From positions 102,879,795 to 102,943,794 of the forward strand of contig OW386293.2 in NCBI GenBank assembly GCA_936432065.2: a DNA stretch of 64,000 nt, in the 5' to 3' direction. Positions 38,901-50,900 of this stretch are shown piece by piece (position 1 is the stretch's first letter; each line of letters begins with the position of its first letter). Source of the DNA: Rutpela maculata (Eukaryota > Arthropoda > Insecta > Coleoptera > Cerambycidae). Below the pieces are notes generated by a model that was not told the DNA's origin, did not search any database, and saw only the letters and a program-made list of their open reading frames with translations. Position numbers and translations under genes: made by a program.

Positions 38901-41900
38901 CCCCTGGTACTTTGTTAGTTGTCATATCCTCGGTTATTTCCTTATTGATGCTAAAGGGGTCTTCTGAAAATTTCTCCTTCCTAGACTAGAGTCATAAGGT
39001 CTAATTATAGTTTTCTTTGGCCAAATATTACCAGAGAATACAGAGTCATAATCAGTTGGTTTGACTGCTATTTTGAATGCAGCGATTTCATTGGAAAATG
39101 TATTTATTTTATAACACTGTGAAACTTTTATATCATAATCGTCTAAATAACTTATCACATCCTGTACTGTTGTTTCTGGTTCAAGTCTCGATATAAATAA
39201 CCAATTTAGTGGGTCTACTGCTTTTATCTTCGTAGCATTTTCGTTTTGTCCTATTACAGTTCTGTGTCTATAACCTCTTCTTTTTTCTGGGAAGATGAAG
39301 TTTTCTTTATCATTTTCTCCTAGGTCACTGGTAATATGGTCCACATCTTTCTCCTTTATAGTCTCATTTTGTTTGTTAAGTCCATGATCATTCTTTGTTG
39401 ATATGCCTGGTTCTAGGTTTATGTGTATGAAATAACTTGCTTTTATAAAAACACACTTAAATTTTCTAACACAAGATCACAGGATAACCACAATACCAGG
39501 AAAAAAGATAATATGTTACCACTAAAGCACGATACTGCCTTGCGTAAAAAAAGTCTCTTATAAATGGTTGTAATTTGCATAACCTTTTACCTCAAAATAT
39601 GAACCCTTTCACTGCGGCTGCCGTAGGGCTTTGCGGATTTGTAAGTCTCCCGCAACTACAGATGGATCAGGTTCGCGGATGCGTACGTTTCCCGCATTGG
39701 TGCGCTTTTATTGTATTCAAAATGTTACTTGTAAATATTGTAAAATTATTTCTAAATAAATTTTGTTTTAGAACGAAGTATTTATTATAAAAACATAAAA
39801 TAGAACACAGTTAATGTATAAAAACATAAGAGCTTTTTTTTTGTGGGTGTGTCAAATTGAAGTTAAGTACATATTATAAACATATTCACATACAGATTCG
39901 GTCGGTTCCCGCATTTAAGTATGCCTCCATCCACGCGTAATTATCCGGTTCCCGCAGTGAAGGGGTTAAATGTCTCCCAACAATTAGAGAATTTAAAAAT
40001 GCAGTGAAATTATTTCTTTTAGAAATAAGCTGCTACACTTTGGAAGAATTTATATCAAGATATTAGTCCCATTTAGTGTTTGGAAAAACCGGTTCTAAAA
40101 CAGGTTTAAACAAAACCGGTTTTAACAGGTCGTCTTTTTGTTAAAACCGTTTTTTTTTTACAAAAACGCTTATTTTGACAAAAATTGTTCCTTTGACCTA
40201 TTCGCGACAACAACAGCATTTACAACTTTCCACTTTCACTTAGTGGAAAAATGAAATGAAATGAAACAAAATAGGTCTTGCATTTACTTTTTACCATTGC
40301 ATTTGACTTATAATGGTGATTGTTCAGTGTAACCTGTTATTCAGCATCTACTTTCTAATAGAGATGTGTCATTCGCGAATGATAGAATTGTTGGGATTCG
40401 ATCACTTTGAAAGTATTTAATGATACAATCTTGCTTGTACGGATCAATCATTCACGGATTTCGGTCGTCAGCTTAAACCATTCACTTCGAATGACAACGA
40501 GATCGACCGATCATCAACGACCTGCTTAGATCGCATCATTCATAACATTTTGTCAGTAGTTGTAGTATCGGTCAATTGATATTTGGTACGTTAGGATCGA
40601 TCGTTTCATTCAATTCATTCGTTTAGTTTCATATTAATTATTTTATTTTTCCTATTCATTTCGTAACGTTTATAAAATAGGTGTTTAAATTTATAAGAAA
40701 GGCTTGTCATGCAAACACGTATATAATATATAAAATATTTGATTTTTTAATCATAAAAATAATGAATAATTCACGGGGTTAAAAATATATAAATGGAGAA
40801 GAAAATCAAAGGGCTCTGAATATATGATAATGAAAAAACATGTAAAAAGTGTGTACATAAAGCTGTTAGTTCAAGATTTCCACAAAAATATTCAACTTGG
40901 GCCCTCGGGCGGCCCTTGATTTTTAAAGTCGGAATGCAGATATTTAAAAATATATGAACATAGGTGAAAATCAAAAAGATTTGAACAGATTATGATTAAA
41001 AAACATATATAAAGTGTGTATATAAAAGCCGATGATTCAAGATTTCCACAAAAATATTCAGCTTTCTTAACACGATAAGTTGTTTGTTAAACTTAAAATT
41101 TTTATTTAAAAAATAATTTATACGCAAGTTTCACATTTTGCAATAAAAATTAAAAAAATAGCTCGACTACAACTTCTACTGTTTGACTGAGGCACATCGG
41201 TTCAGCGGCTGGCTATTCAAGTTTCAAAACGATCGAATCTTGTGTATCTATCCAGGCGCGGATCAAGGAGGGGGGCAATGGGTACAATTGCCCCCCCCCC
41301 CGGGCCTTCCTTATGCTGTGTGAAAATCTGAAACGTCCGGTCCGGCGGCGCCGCTTTATCGAAGTCACCCAGCATATGTTTTTTTACACCGTTCCCAAGT
41401 AGCAAAGTAATTTTATAAAGGTTGTGTAAACTACTATAAAATAAATTATTTATTTTGCTACTTGGGTTTTTTTATCAGGTACTTTTCAATATTTGTCAAT
41501 TTGTGCAAGTGCCCCCCTCCCCCCCTTAGGGAGCTCCTGGATTCGCCCATGTATCTATTATTTGAATGACTGAATGTAGTCGGGCACATACTGGAATGGA
41601 ATGAACGAATGATTGATACAAAAGATTCGATCTTTTTGGTAGTCATTCACGAATGGATCGAATTGTCTCAAAATGAACGAATGACACATCTCTACTTTCT
41701 AACTAGTCTCTCTAAGATGTGGCAGTTTAACCATCATCAATATTCGAGAAACCTGTCATTTTTATTGAATTTGAAATTTATCTCATAGGTGTCACTAGTA
41801 GGATGCAAATTATTTAGTACTTTACTGACTTATCGCGTACATCATAATGCAATAAATTCCTATCCTAAGATCTCTAAATGATTAAATTACGATTAATTTA

Positions 41901-44900
41901 AATTAACACAAAAATGGTTTAAACCGGTTTTCCAAAATACTCGGTTTTTCCAAACACTAACTATAGTATATAAGAACTGGGACTCCCATTTCTTATATAG
42001 GTACCCATTTCTTATATACTATATTTGTATTTATTAATATTAATACTTAACTGTATTATATTGCTCTCTTTCTCTTTAATTTATATGATGATATTGATTT
42101 GAAACTTTTTTTTAAGTAGTATTTTTATTTTCTTTTACTTTTTTTTATTTAAGATATTGACGAAATTTCTTAAAATTAAGTACATTCTGTACCTACCTAC
42201 TGTTTTCTGAAATTAATAAATATTATTATTATTATTATTATTACTATTATTGTTAATCGCATGTCTTACTCGTAGCTCCAGGTTTTCACGTGTTATAACA
42301 GCGGTTGCCTAGACAATATTTTTTAAATGACCTCAAACAAAAAACGTCAAATCAGGTGACCTTGGAGGTCACCTGACAGGAAAATTGTATTCTTTCCTAG
42401 CTGTAATTTTGATTATATTTATGCATATTTTAATAAGGCATATAAATTCCTTATTTAGTAGTAATAAATGGTACCACCAATTTATTCCTATATCGTATTA
42501 AAATGTGCGATGAATACAAACAGCTAAAAGAAAATAAGAAAATACAATTTTGTTCTAATTATCTTGTTATACATAAGGTGGCTTTGGAATATAAAAAATG
42601 AACACAAAACATTACAATTGTTCAAAATGCTGTCTGTCCATTAATGTCAATGCACTTCTGAACTCGAAAAACATTTACCAATTGCTGGGCCATTATGTTA
42701 TTAATTGCACGTCTTATTCGTAGCTCCAGGTCTTCACGGATTGTAACGGCGGTTACGTAGACAATATTTTTTAAATGACCCCAAACAAAGAAATCGAGGG
42801 GTGTTAAATCAGGTGCCCTTGGAGGCCACCTCACAGGACCATTCGTCGAAATTATGTTTTCTCCGAATCTCCGTTGAAGGTAATCAATTACTATCCTTGA
42901 ATTATTTTAAAGACACAATAAAAATACCGGTAAACAAATGCTTGACAAGCTAAATATTTCATTATTTTCAAAGCCACCTTAGTTACTTTTTAACATTTAA
43001 GTAATTAGAACAAAATTGTATTTTCTTATTTTCTTTCAGCTGTAATTTTGTTTGTATTTATCGCACATTTTAATACGACATATGAATAAATTCCTTATTA
43101 ATAGTAATAATAAATGGTACCACGGTACCAATATGGTTCCATTTGAAAAAAAAATGAGTGTTGCCCCAAAAACCATTTTGATGAACTTTATTTGCTCACG
43201 GCGCTTCCTCGATAATTCACATAAATTAAATACCAACTCTAATTCACAAGTGAATTCTTTTTTAGCACAGATCAACTCTCCTCAAACATAGCTAACACTA
43301 ATATTTTGTTACATGAAGAACTAATCTATCTTAATGCTCAAAGTTTAATAGTTCATAAAAACCAAATTGTAAATGAAATAGCAAAAGTATACCCACGTTT
43401 TATATTACTAAGTGAAACAAGAGTTACCAATGATATTCAAACACATGAAATATCTATAGATAAGTACTATATATTAAGATGTGATTCAGACAGCAGGCAT
43501 ACAGGTGGCGTTGTAATGTATATTAAATATGGTATTGAATATTCTGAAATTGAACAAAGTGTGAAAGCGGGAAACTATTGGTTCATGTTAGCAAATATCA
43601 CATTAAACCGTATTAAGTGGAAAATAGGTGTTCTTTATAGATCCCCAAGTGGAAGTATTCAAACATTTTTAGAAGACTGAAACACTGTGAAACGTTAAGC
43701 AGTAAAAATCAAAAATTTATTATAGTTGGTGATTTTAATATTAATTATAAAGACTGTAAAAAACTAATTAATTTAATAACTATATTTGGATTTGAACAAA
43801 TTATTAATGATTATACAAGATGTACTGATACAAGTAATTCTTTAATTGATCTTAAATGTGAAGTTCATAATTGTCCGAAAATTACTGATCACTCTATAAT
43901 CTCTGTAAAAATGTTAGCAGCATGTTCCATGGAAAGTAATAATAATGTGAAAAAAGTATTTAGAAATCTTAGTGATCATAACATGAATAACATTTGTTTA
44001 GAACTGATGCAACAAGATTGGCCTTTAAACTCTGTTGATGTAAATGATATTTATGATAAAATGTCAAATAATTGTGAGAATGTGGTAAATATTGTATCTC
44101 CGATACAAATGTTTGAAAACAAATGTAATGATCTACCATGGTATGATATGGAAATAAAATATAAATCAAAAGAGAGAGATGTTGCATATAAGAAATTCAG
44201 GAAATGTAATAATAATGAAAAACAAAATTTATGGGTAATTTTTAAACAAAAAAAGGAACGAAGTGGTTAACACATTGAAATTAAAAAAGACCCAGTATTA
44301 TGAACAAAAAATTGATGCTTACAATAATAATCCTAAATTAATGTGGAAAACCTTAAAATCCTTAATTAAACCAAAAAGTTATAAAGTTTGTGAAAATAAT
44401 ATACGTTTTGAAATAAATAATTCAGTTTATGTATCTTATAGAAATGAAGAAATTGCTGAAAGTTTTAATAACTTTTTTATAGCTAGTGTTGTTGAAATAA
44501 CTGACTCCATCCCTAATGCAAATCAGTGGTCATCGAGCAACTATGAAACTATTAAATCTGAATTTAATGAATTTTCACTACTATCTTTAAGTCAATTAAG
44601 ATCAATTGTATTAACCTTAGACAATAAGTCTAGCCCGAACTTGGTATTAAATTCAAAAATTTTAAAACATATCTTTCAAGTTATAGGACATGTTATTTTA
44701 CATTTTGTTAATATCAGTCTATCTAAAGGAAAATTTCCTGAAGCATTGAAAACTAGCACAGTTGTTCCCATTCCAAAAATAGAAAACTCAAATGAAGCAT
44801 GTGATTTTAGACCAATTAATACTTTACCACCTCTTGAAAAAATATTGGAATTAGCTGTTTATCATCAATTATCAGCCTATTTTAATAATAATCTCTTTAT

Positions 44901-47900
44901 TGGTAATCAATCTGGTTTTAGAGCTAAACATTCACGCGAAACTGCACTTCAGTTGACGATTGCACACTGGAATAATGAAATTGATGACAATAAATATGTG
45001 GTGGCAGTATTCTTGGATTTTAAAAGAGCATTCGAAACAATTGATAAAAATATTTTGATAAATAAACTTAAATATTACGGCATAGGAGGAACTGTGTTGG
45101 AATGGTGAAAAAGTTACTTGTCTAATAGGTTATAATGCACGAAATTTAACGATAAGGTATCAAGTACAATGCCAATTAATATTGATGTACCCCAAGGCAG
45201 TGTACTTGGACCACTCCTGTTTATTGTATATCTTAATGATTTAAATTCTGCTATTAATTGTGACTTCATTAACTTGTTTGCTGATGACACCTTGATTGCA
45301 ATTACACATAGTGATGTTAACATTGCCATTGAAAAAATGAATATCGAATTAAATAAACTATCAGGATATCTCAACACTAATAAATTAAAATTAAATATAA
45401 ATAAAACCAAAGCAATGATTTGTACTAAAAAATATAATTACTCTAAATTAAATATAAATAATGTTAATATAGTCTTTGGTAACAATAAATTAGAATTGGT
45501 AACAGAAATAAAATATTTAGGCTTCATGATTAGTAATGACTTAAGTTTAAAAAAACATTTTATATATGTACAAAAGAAAATAATGAAAAAACTGTTTTTC
45601 TTTTCCAGAATTTCCAAATATTTAACAACAGCAACAAGCATAACAGTTTTTAAAACTATAATTCAGCCTCACTTCGATTATTGTGCAAGTATCCTTAATT
45701 TTCTTGATAACAACAGCATTACTGTATTACAGAAACTGCAGAACAGAGGAATGCGGATTATATTAAGGCTGCGTTTGCACGCCATAGTCAATTCTTGTAT
45801 AGAAATAGCGAACTAATGGTTCTGCCGGTAAAACAGGATTCATACAATTGCCTAGTTAAGAGTTGAGATTTGCTTATCTGTTGTTGGCAACAGAAGTGTT
45901 GCAGGGCCGTACGGAGGTATTGCAAAGTGATCAACGTTGTTGAAAATAGTCGACTAGATTTATAACAATGAATTAACGAATTATTCAGCTCCTGTTCTAT
46001 CTTGTAACTTTTGAAATAAGATTTGATGTTCGTAAATAATAATTAAACAATCGCGCACTGCGCACTATAATATCTAACAAACTAATAATGTAAATTATTT
46101 TTAGATTATCAAGTATTTACAGCTGTTTCATTTAATAAAGAGGAAATAGTGAACAATGCAGAAATTTTTTTTACACCCTTCATAAAGCATTTATACCAGA
46201 ATGGAAAAATAAATTGAACATTCACGTCTTCAAAACAATATTTTTGTACTGCAAGTTTAATAATCATTTTCAAAGACTAAAGTGTCACTTAAGGCGTGTT
46301 TGCACGCATCCATTAATTTAGTCGAGTCGTTTAGAAATTTAGTACTCGACCAATGCGGACAGCGTGTTTAAGTCGAGTGACTTAGTGGAAAGTGCTGTCC
46401 GCATTGGTCGAGTACTAAATTACTAAACGACTCGACTAAATTACTGGATGCGTGCAAACGCGCCTTTATTACTTCCAGAGAGAATTTGAACTCGCCTTCG
46501 AGAAGTAAAAGACTCTTTTACTCTTTTAAAATAATTGTTGATTATATATACGCTATTAGAATGTGCAAAGAGAGTTTGTCTGTATACCACAAGTTCTTTC
46601 GTATCTCTCCATGACATCGATTGTTCACAGTCGGAATTAAAAATAGTTATCCTAATCTTAATCACTTTTCTTAGTAATGATATTTTGTTAGACATACTAA
46701 TAATTTATTAGCAATATTAACAATAAACAAGAAATGTATAGGACTTCTGAAAAAAAAAGTACAAAAATTAGCTTTTATGAAAAAAAGCTCTGGAATTGTG
46801 CAATGAGGGTGAAATATGCTCTAATATAAAGAATACAACTTAGCATATCAATCTTATTATTAAAAAATGTTAATCGTAAAAAATCGTAATGGCTACTTTG
46901 TTTCTACGTACAATCTAAGAAAAAAGCCCTGCATGAATAGCCATAGGCAGTTCTCTTTGTATTGTAGTATGTAGTTAAGAGATCAAGCCCGGTCAATCAT
47001 AAATAAAAATAAATGAAACAATCTTAAAAATATATAATCAGTACTACAGAATGTGGACAATTCAATCGGCAAGTAAATAAAAATTCTTTTAAACACCATT
47101 TCCAACACTAGAGAAATTAAAAATAAGTCCGACCCTGCTCGTACTGTCTTTCTAGTGTTATTTCAGCAGTGTTACCACTTCGAACAACTTCTGTCCCGCC
47201 ATCTAGTAGTAAAACGTCAAACTAATATTAACAAAATCAGCAATTTTTTCCAAGAGGTTAATCTTTTATAGGAGCAAATATTATGCCGATTTTTAACTTT
47301 TTTTCACGTTAAATATATTTATTCTAGTATGTATCATATTTTATTTGAATATTTGAGACCCATTAAAGAAAATAAAATAATTATAGATTAATTACGGCCG
47401 ATTGAGAGGTACGTTCACGTTTAAAATCCAAAGGAGAAAATTTTGGAAACTTAATTTCATTTAGTATTCAAATATAAAATATTATACATAACAGACTTAA
47501 GTTAATTAGTTATAATAATTAAATCAAATCTGAATTCTGTTGGTTTGTTTTTAAGAACAACTTCGCGAAAGAATTAGAAAATGACGAATTAATGAACGTG
47601 ATATTTTGACATTGGTAACACAGCCTTAAGATGCAACAGACTTACACCTATTAGAACAATGTTGAATGTACTTGACTAATTAAGCGTGAAACAATGCTTA
47701 AAATATTTTACTTTAATTTTTATATACAAGATTTTGCTCCCTTCTTATTTCAACAAATATATTACTTTTAATAATCAAGTCCATAATTACTTAACTAGAT
47801 TAGTCATTTATACATTGAAAGAAAGAAATGTACCAAACATATGCACACATTGTTTTCTGATAGGTGTCGGGAATACAATATCTTACCAAATGAAGTCAAC

Positions 47901-50900
47901 GAAAGTACTAACTTGATTGCATTTAAACAAAAGTTATTGGAACATGTTAAAAGTTCTTAGCATGGCCCCCATGCACATTATGCACATTATTATTTTTATT
48001 TCATTATTGTTTTTATTATCTTATTCTCTTTCTCTTTCATACTGTCTACTAGTTTTTATATTTTGTTGGTGCTTTTAAATGTAAGATATCGTTATAAAAT
48101 TGTTATACAGTGTGTTTCACTTCTCGTGAAGACACCCCTGTATCTTTTTTATTTGTGGCCGAATTTATTTCAAATTTTTATCAGCCACACAACTCCATAA
48201 GACGACTTGATTCAACACATAAATGCAACCCAGATCTAAAACGCCGGCCTACTGCGAAAAAAAGAAAATAGCAATTTTCGAGAAATCATAGTAGGCTTAG
48301 AAAGAGACAAAAATTTTGTTAATAAAAGTTGTTCAGAATCACTTGATATGCCCCCCTGTACAATTTTGTGAAAATCGGAATATTAAAAAAAAAAAATTGT
48401 TTCACTTCTCGTGAAGACACCCCTGTATCTTTTTTATTTGTGACCGAATTCATTTCAAATTTTTATCAGCCATACAACTCCATAAGACGACTTTATTGAA
48501 CACATAAATGCCGCCTAGATCTAAGACGCCGGCCTACTGCGATAAAAAGAAAATAGCAATTTTCGAGAAATCATAGTAGGCTTAGAGATAGTCAAAAATT
48601 TTGTTAATAAAAGTTGTTCGGAATCACTTGATATGCCCCCCTGTAAAATTTTGTGAAAATCGGAATATTTTCAAAAAAAAAAAAATTTTTGTTTCACTTC
48701 TCGTGAAGACACCCCTGTATCTTTTTTATTTGTGACCGAATTCATGTCGTTAATAAAAGTTGTTCGGAATCACTTGATATGTCCCCCTGTAAAATTTTGT
48801 GAAAATCGGAATATTTTAAAAATAAAAAATTTTGTTTCACTTCTCGTGTATCTTTTTTATTTGTGACCGAATTCATTTCAAATTTTTATTAGCAATACAA
48901 CTCCATAAGACGACTTTATTCAACATGTAAATGCCGCCTAGATCTAAGACGCCGGCCTACTGCGATAAAAAGAAAATAACAATTTTCGAGAAATCATAGT
49001 AGGCTTAGAGATAGACAAAAATTTTGTTAATAAAAGTTGTTCAGAATCACTTGATATGCCCCCCTGTAAAATTTTGTGAAAATCGGAAAAATTTTTTTGT
49101 TTCAGTTCTCCTGAAGACACCCCTGTATCTTCTTTATTTGTGACCGAATTCATTTCAAATTTTTATCAGCCATACAACTCCATAAGGTCACTTTACTCGA
49201 CACACAAATGCCGCCTACATCTAAAACGCCGGCCTACTATAAATAAAATCGCTAATAAAAATTTGAAATGAATTCGGTCACAAATAAAAAAGATACAGGG
49301 GTGTCTTCACGAAAAGTGAAACAAAAAAATTTTTTTTGAAAATATTCAGATTTTCACAAAATTGTACAGGGGGCATATCAAGTGATTCTGAACAACTTTT
49401 ATTAACAAAATTTTTGTCTATCTCTAAGCCTACTATACTTTCTCGAAAATTACTATTTTCTTTTTATCGCAGTAGGCCGGTGTTTTAGATCTAGGCGGCA
49501 TTTGTGTATTGAATAAAGTCATCTTATGGAGTTATATTGGTAATAAAAATTTGAAATGAATTCTGTCACAAATAAAAAAGATACAGGGGTGTCTTCACGA
49601 GAAGTGAAACAAAAAATTTTTTTTTGAAAATATTCAGATTTTCACAAAACTTCACAGGGGGGGCATATCAAGTGATTCTGAACAACTTTTATTAACAAAA
49701 TTTTTATCTATCTGTAAGCCTACTATGATTTCTCGAAAATTACTGTTTTCTTTTTATCGCAGTAGGCCGGTGTTTTAGATCTAGGCTTCATTTATGTGTT
49801 GAATAAAGTCGTCTTATGGAGTTGTATGGCTGATAAAAATTTGAAATGAATTCGGCTACAAATAAAAAAGATACACGAGAAGTGAAACACACTGTATATT
49901 GTGAATGTGACGAAGACATGCATTAGGTTTGTTCTATTTAATAAAGATTATTATTATTATAATCGGGAAGAGATTTAAAAAAAAATAAATCACGTGTTTT
50001 TAATATTTTTGACGGGAATACGATTTTTCTAGCATTACACGGGTCATTTAGAAAAAATCGGAACCGTCATGGCACACTTAAATGGAAAACTAAAAATTAT
50101 ATTATAAAAAATATTGACGTTTGAAATGTCACTTATTTGGTATCGTTGGTTTCAGAAAATTATGCAGAATTCAAAAATGCAATAATATACAGGGTGTTCC
50201 ATTTAAAAACTGAAAGTTAGTGTCACTTCCGGCGAAACCGGAAGTGAAAAAAAAAAACCACTTGTATGTCAAAAAGTCCGCTTATTATGTATATTGGATA
50301 TCCCACATTTCAATCAATTATCTTCAAAACTAAAGGAGAAAAGTGGGGTGTACCATGATCCTGTTACACCCGGTATTTTACTTTACACACTGATTTTATA
50401 TATTTGTAAAACTTTGGAGCATATTTTCAGTTGTTGTCAACATCAACAATGCCAGCTGGCATCATCAAGAGATAATAATTAAAACTGAAAATATAGCAAT
50501 TATACGTAAAAAAATAACGTTTCTAAAAACTGTGTAGAGTAGAGTATATCCTATATTTACATAAAAGAATCCAGTAAATTGGCAAAGAGTAATGATTCCA
50601 TGTAGTTTTTTGTAGTTATGCATTAAAAAAAATTACCTTCTTCAAAGTCTACCCTGATTTTCTGTTCCTTGACATAATCTTCAACCTCCTTCATATTGAT
50701 GCCCCCACTTGATGATTTAGCACTGCCCTTTTTACTTTGACTACTTTGATTACTATTGGCATTATTTCGGACTTCATCAAAAGATGGACCAGCCCTGGCC
50801 TCTTCCTCTTGTGTCAACAAAGGCTTGCTTGTATAAGAAATTTCCTCAAAGCTAGTATCCATCAAATTCATTGGTGGTAAGTCATCATCTGGCCATTCGA

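Larger units (their letters stand above)
35955..39545 (-). mobile_element. Young LINE (Jockey/CR1-like) with intact ORF2
   Basis: A minus-strand element ending in an (ACTT)n tail (about 35955-35987, TAAG repeats on plus) and starting near 39.5 kb. ORF2 is complete; ORF1 lacks its N-terminal part and start, so the copy is probably 5'-truncated. It inserted opposite to, and within, the old plus-strand LINE, and roughly 40 codons of the host element are missing at the junction, suggesting a target deletion. It sits in Cp190 intron 2 on the same strand as Cp190, so its poly(A) signal could act on the host transcript. Confidence 0.88.
40074..41959. mobile_element. Element with TAGTGTTTGGAAAAACCGG ends
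   Basis: Inverted ends TAGTGTTTGGAAAAACCGG and CGGTTTTTCCAAACACTA, with further AAACCGGTTTT palindromes just inside. Flanking octamers do not match, so the family (possibly hAT) is open. Once the nested hAT is removed, only about 550 bp of its own sequence remain. It sits in the 3' UTR of the old LINE. Confidence 0.65.
34612..42250 (+). mobile_element. Old plus-strand LINE, split by three later insertions
   Basis: Recognisable pieces in order: pre-RT SKASGPDEISNSMLKQ (34642-34860), YGVRGIAHGWFKSYL, VSCGVPQGSILGPTLFILYI and VAYADDTDILI (34870-35100), VIVLQKRAI and RSLKILMLTSVY (35740-35955), then after an interruption KKSLINGCNLHNLLPQN (39550-39600) and CLPTIREFKNAVKLFLLEIS with CYTLEEFISRY (39970-40065). 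Its 3' UTR resumes at about 41960 and ends with AATAAATATTATTATTATT at about 42215-42250. The frame is broken repeatedly. Interrupting elements are 35955-39545, 39604-39965 and 40074-41959, plus unidentified sequence at about 35290-35730. Confidence 0.8.
43140..49962 (+). mobile_element. Plus-strand LINE interrupted by two large insertions
   Basis: Coding 43306-45766, then a 1.86-kb TTAA-flanked insertion, then the C-terminus at 47630-47960 (CNRLTPIRTMLNVLDWLSVK, FIYKILLPSYF, VHNYLTRL). The 3' UTR is split by the TA-flanked element 48108-49894 and ends with AATAAAGATTATTATTATTA near 49940-49962. It lies in Cp190 intron 2, opposite in orientation to Cp190. Confidence 0.85.

Noticed and set aside
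40066..41967. 8-bp target duplication for the TAGTGTTTGG element
   Set aside because: Flanks GTCCCATT and ACTATAGT do not match, so hAT membership is not claimed.
48108..49894. CRISPR array, because of regular direct repeats
   Set aside because: Units are 285 bp, partly inverted and bounded by TIRs in an insect intron; not CRISPR.
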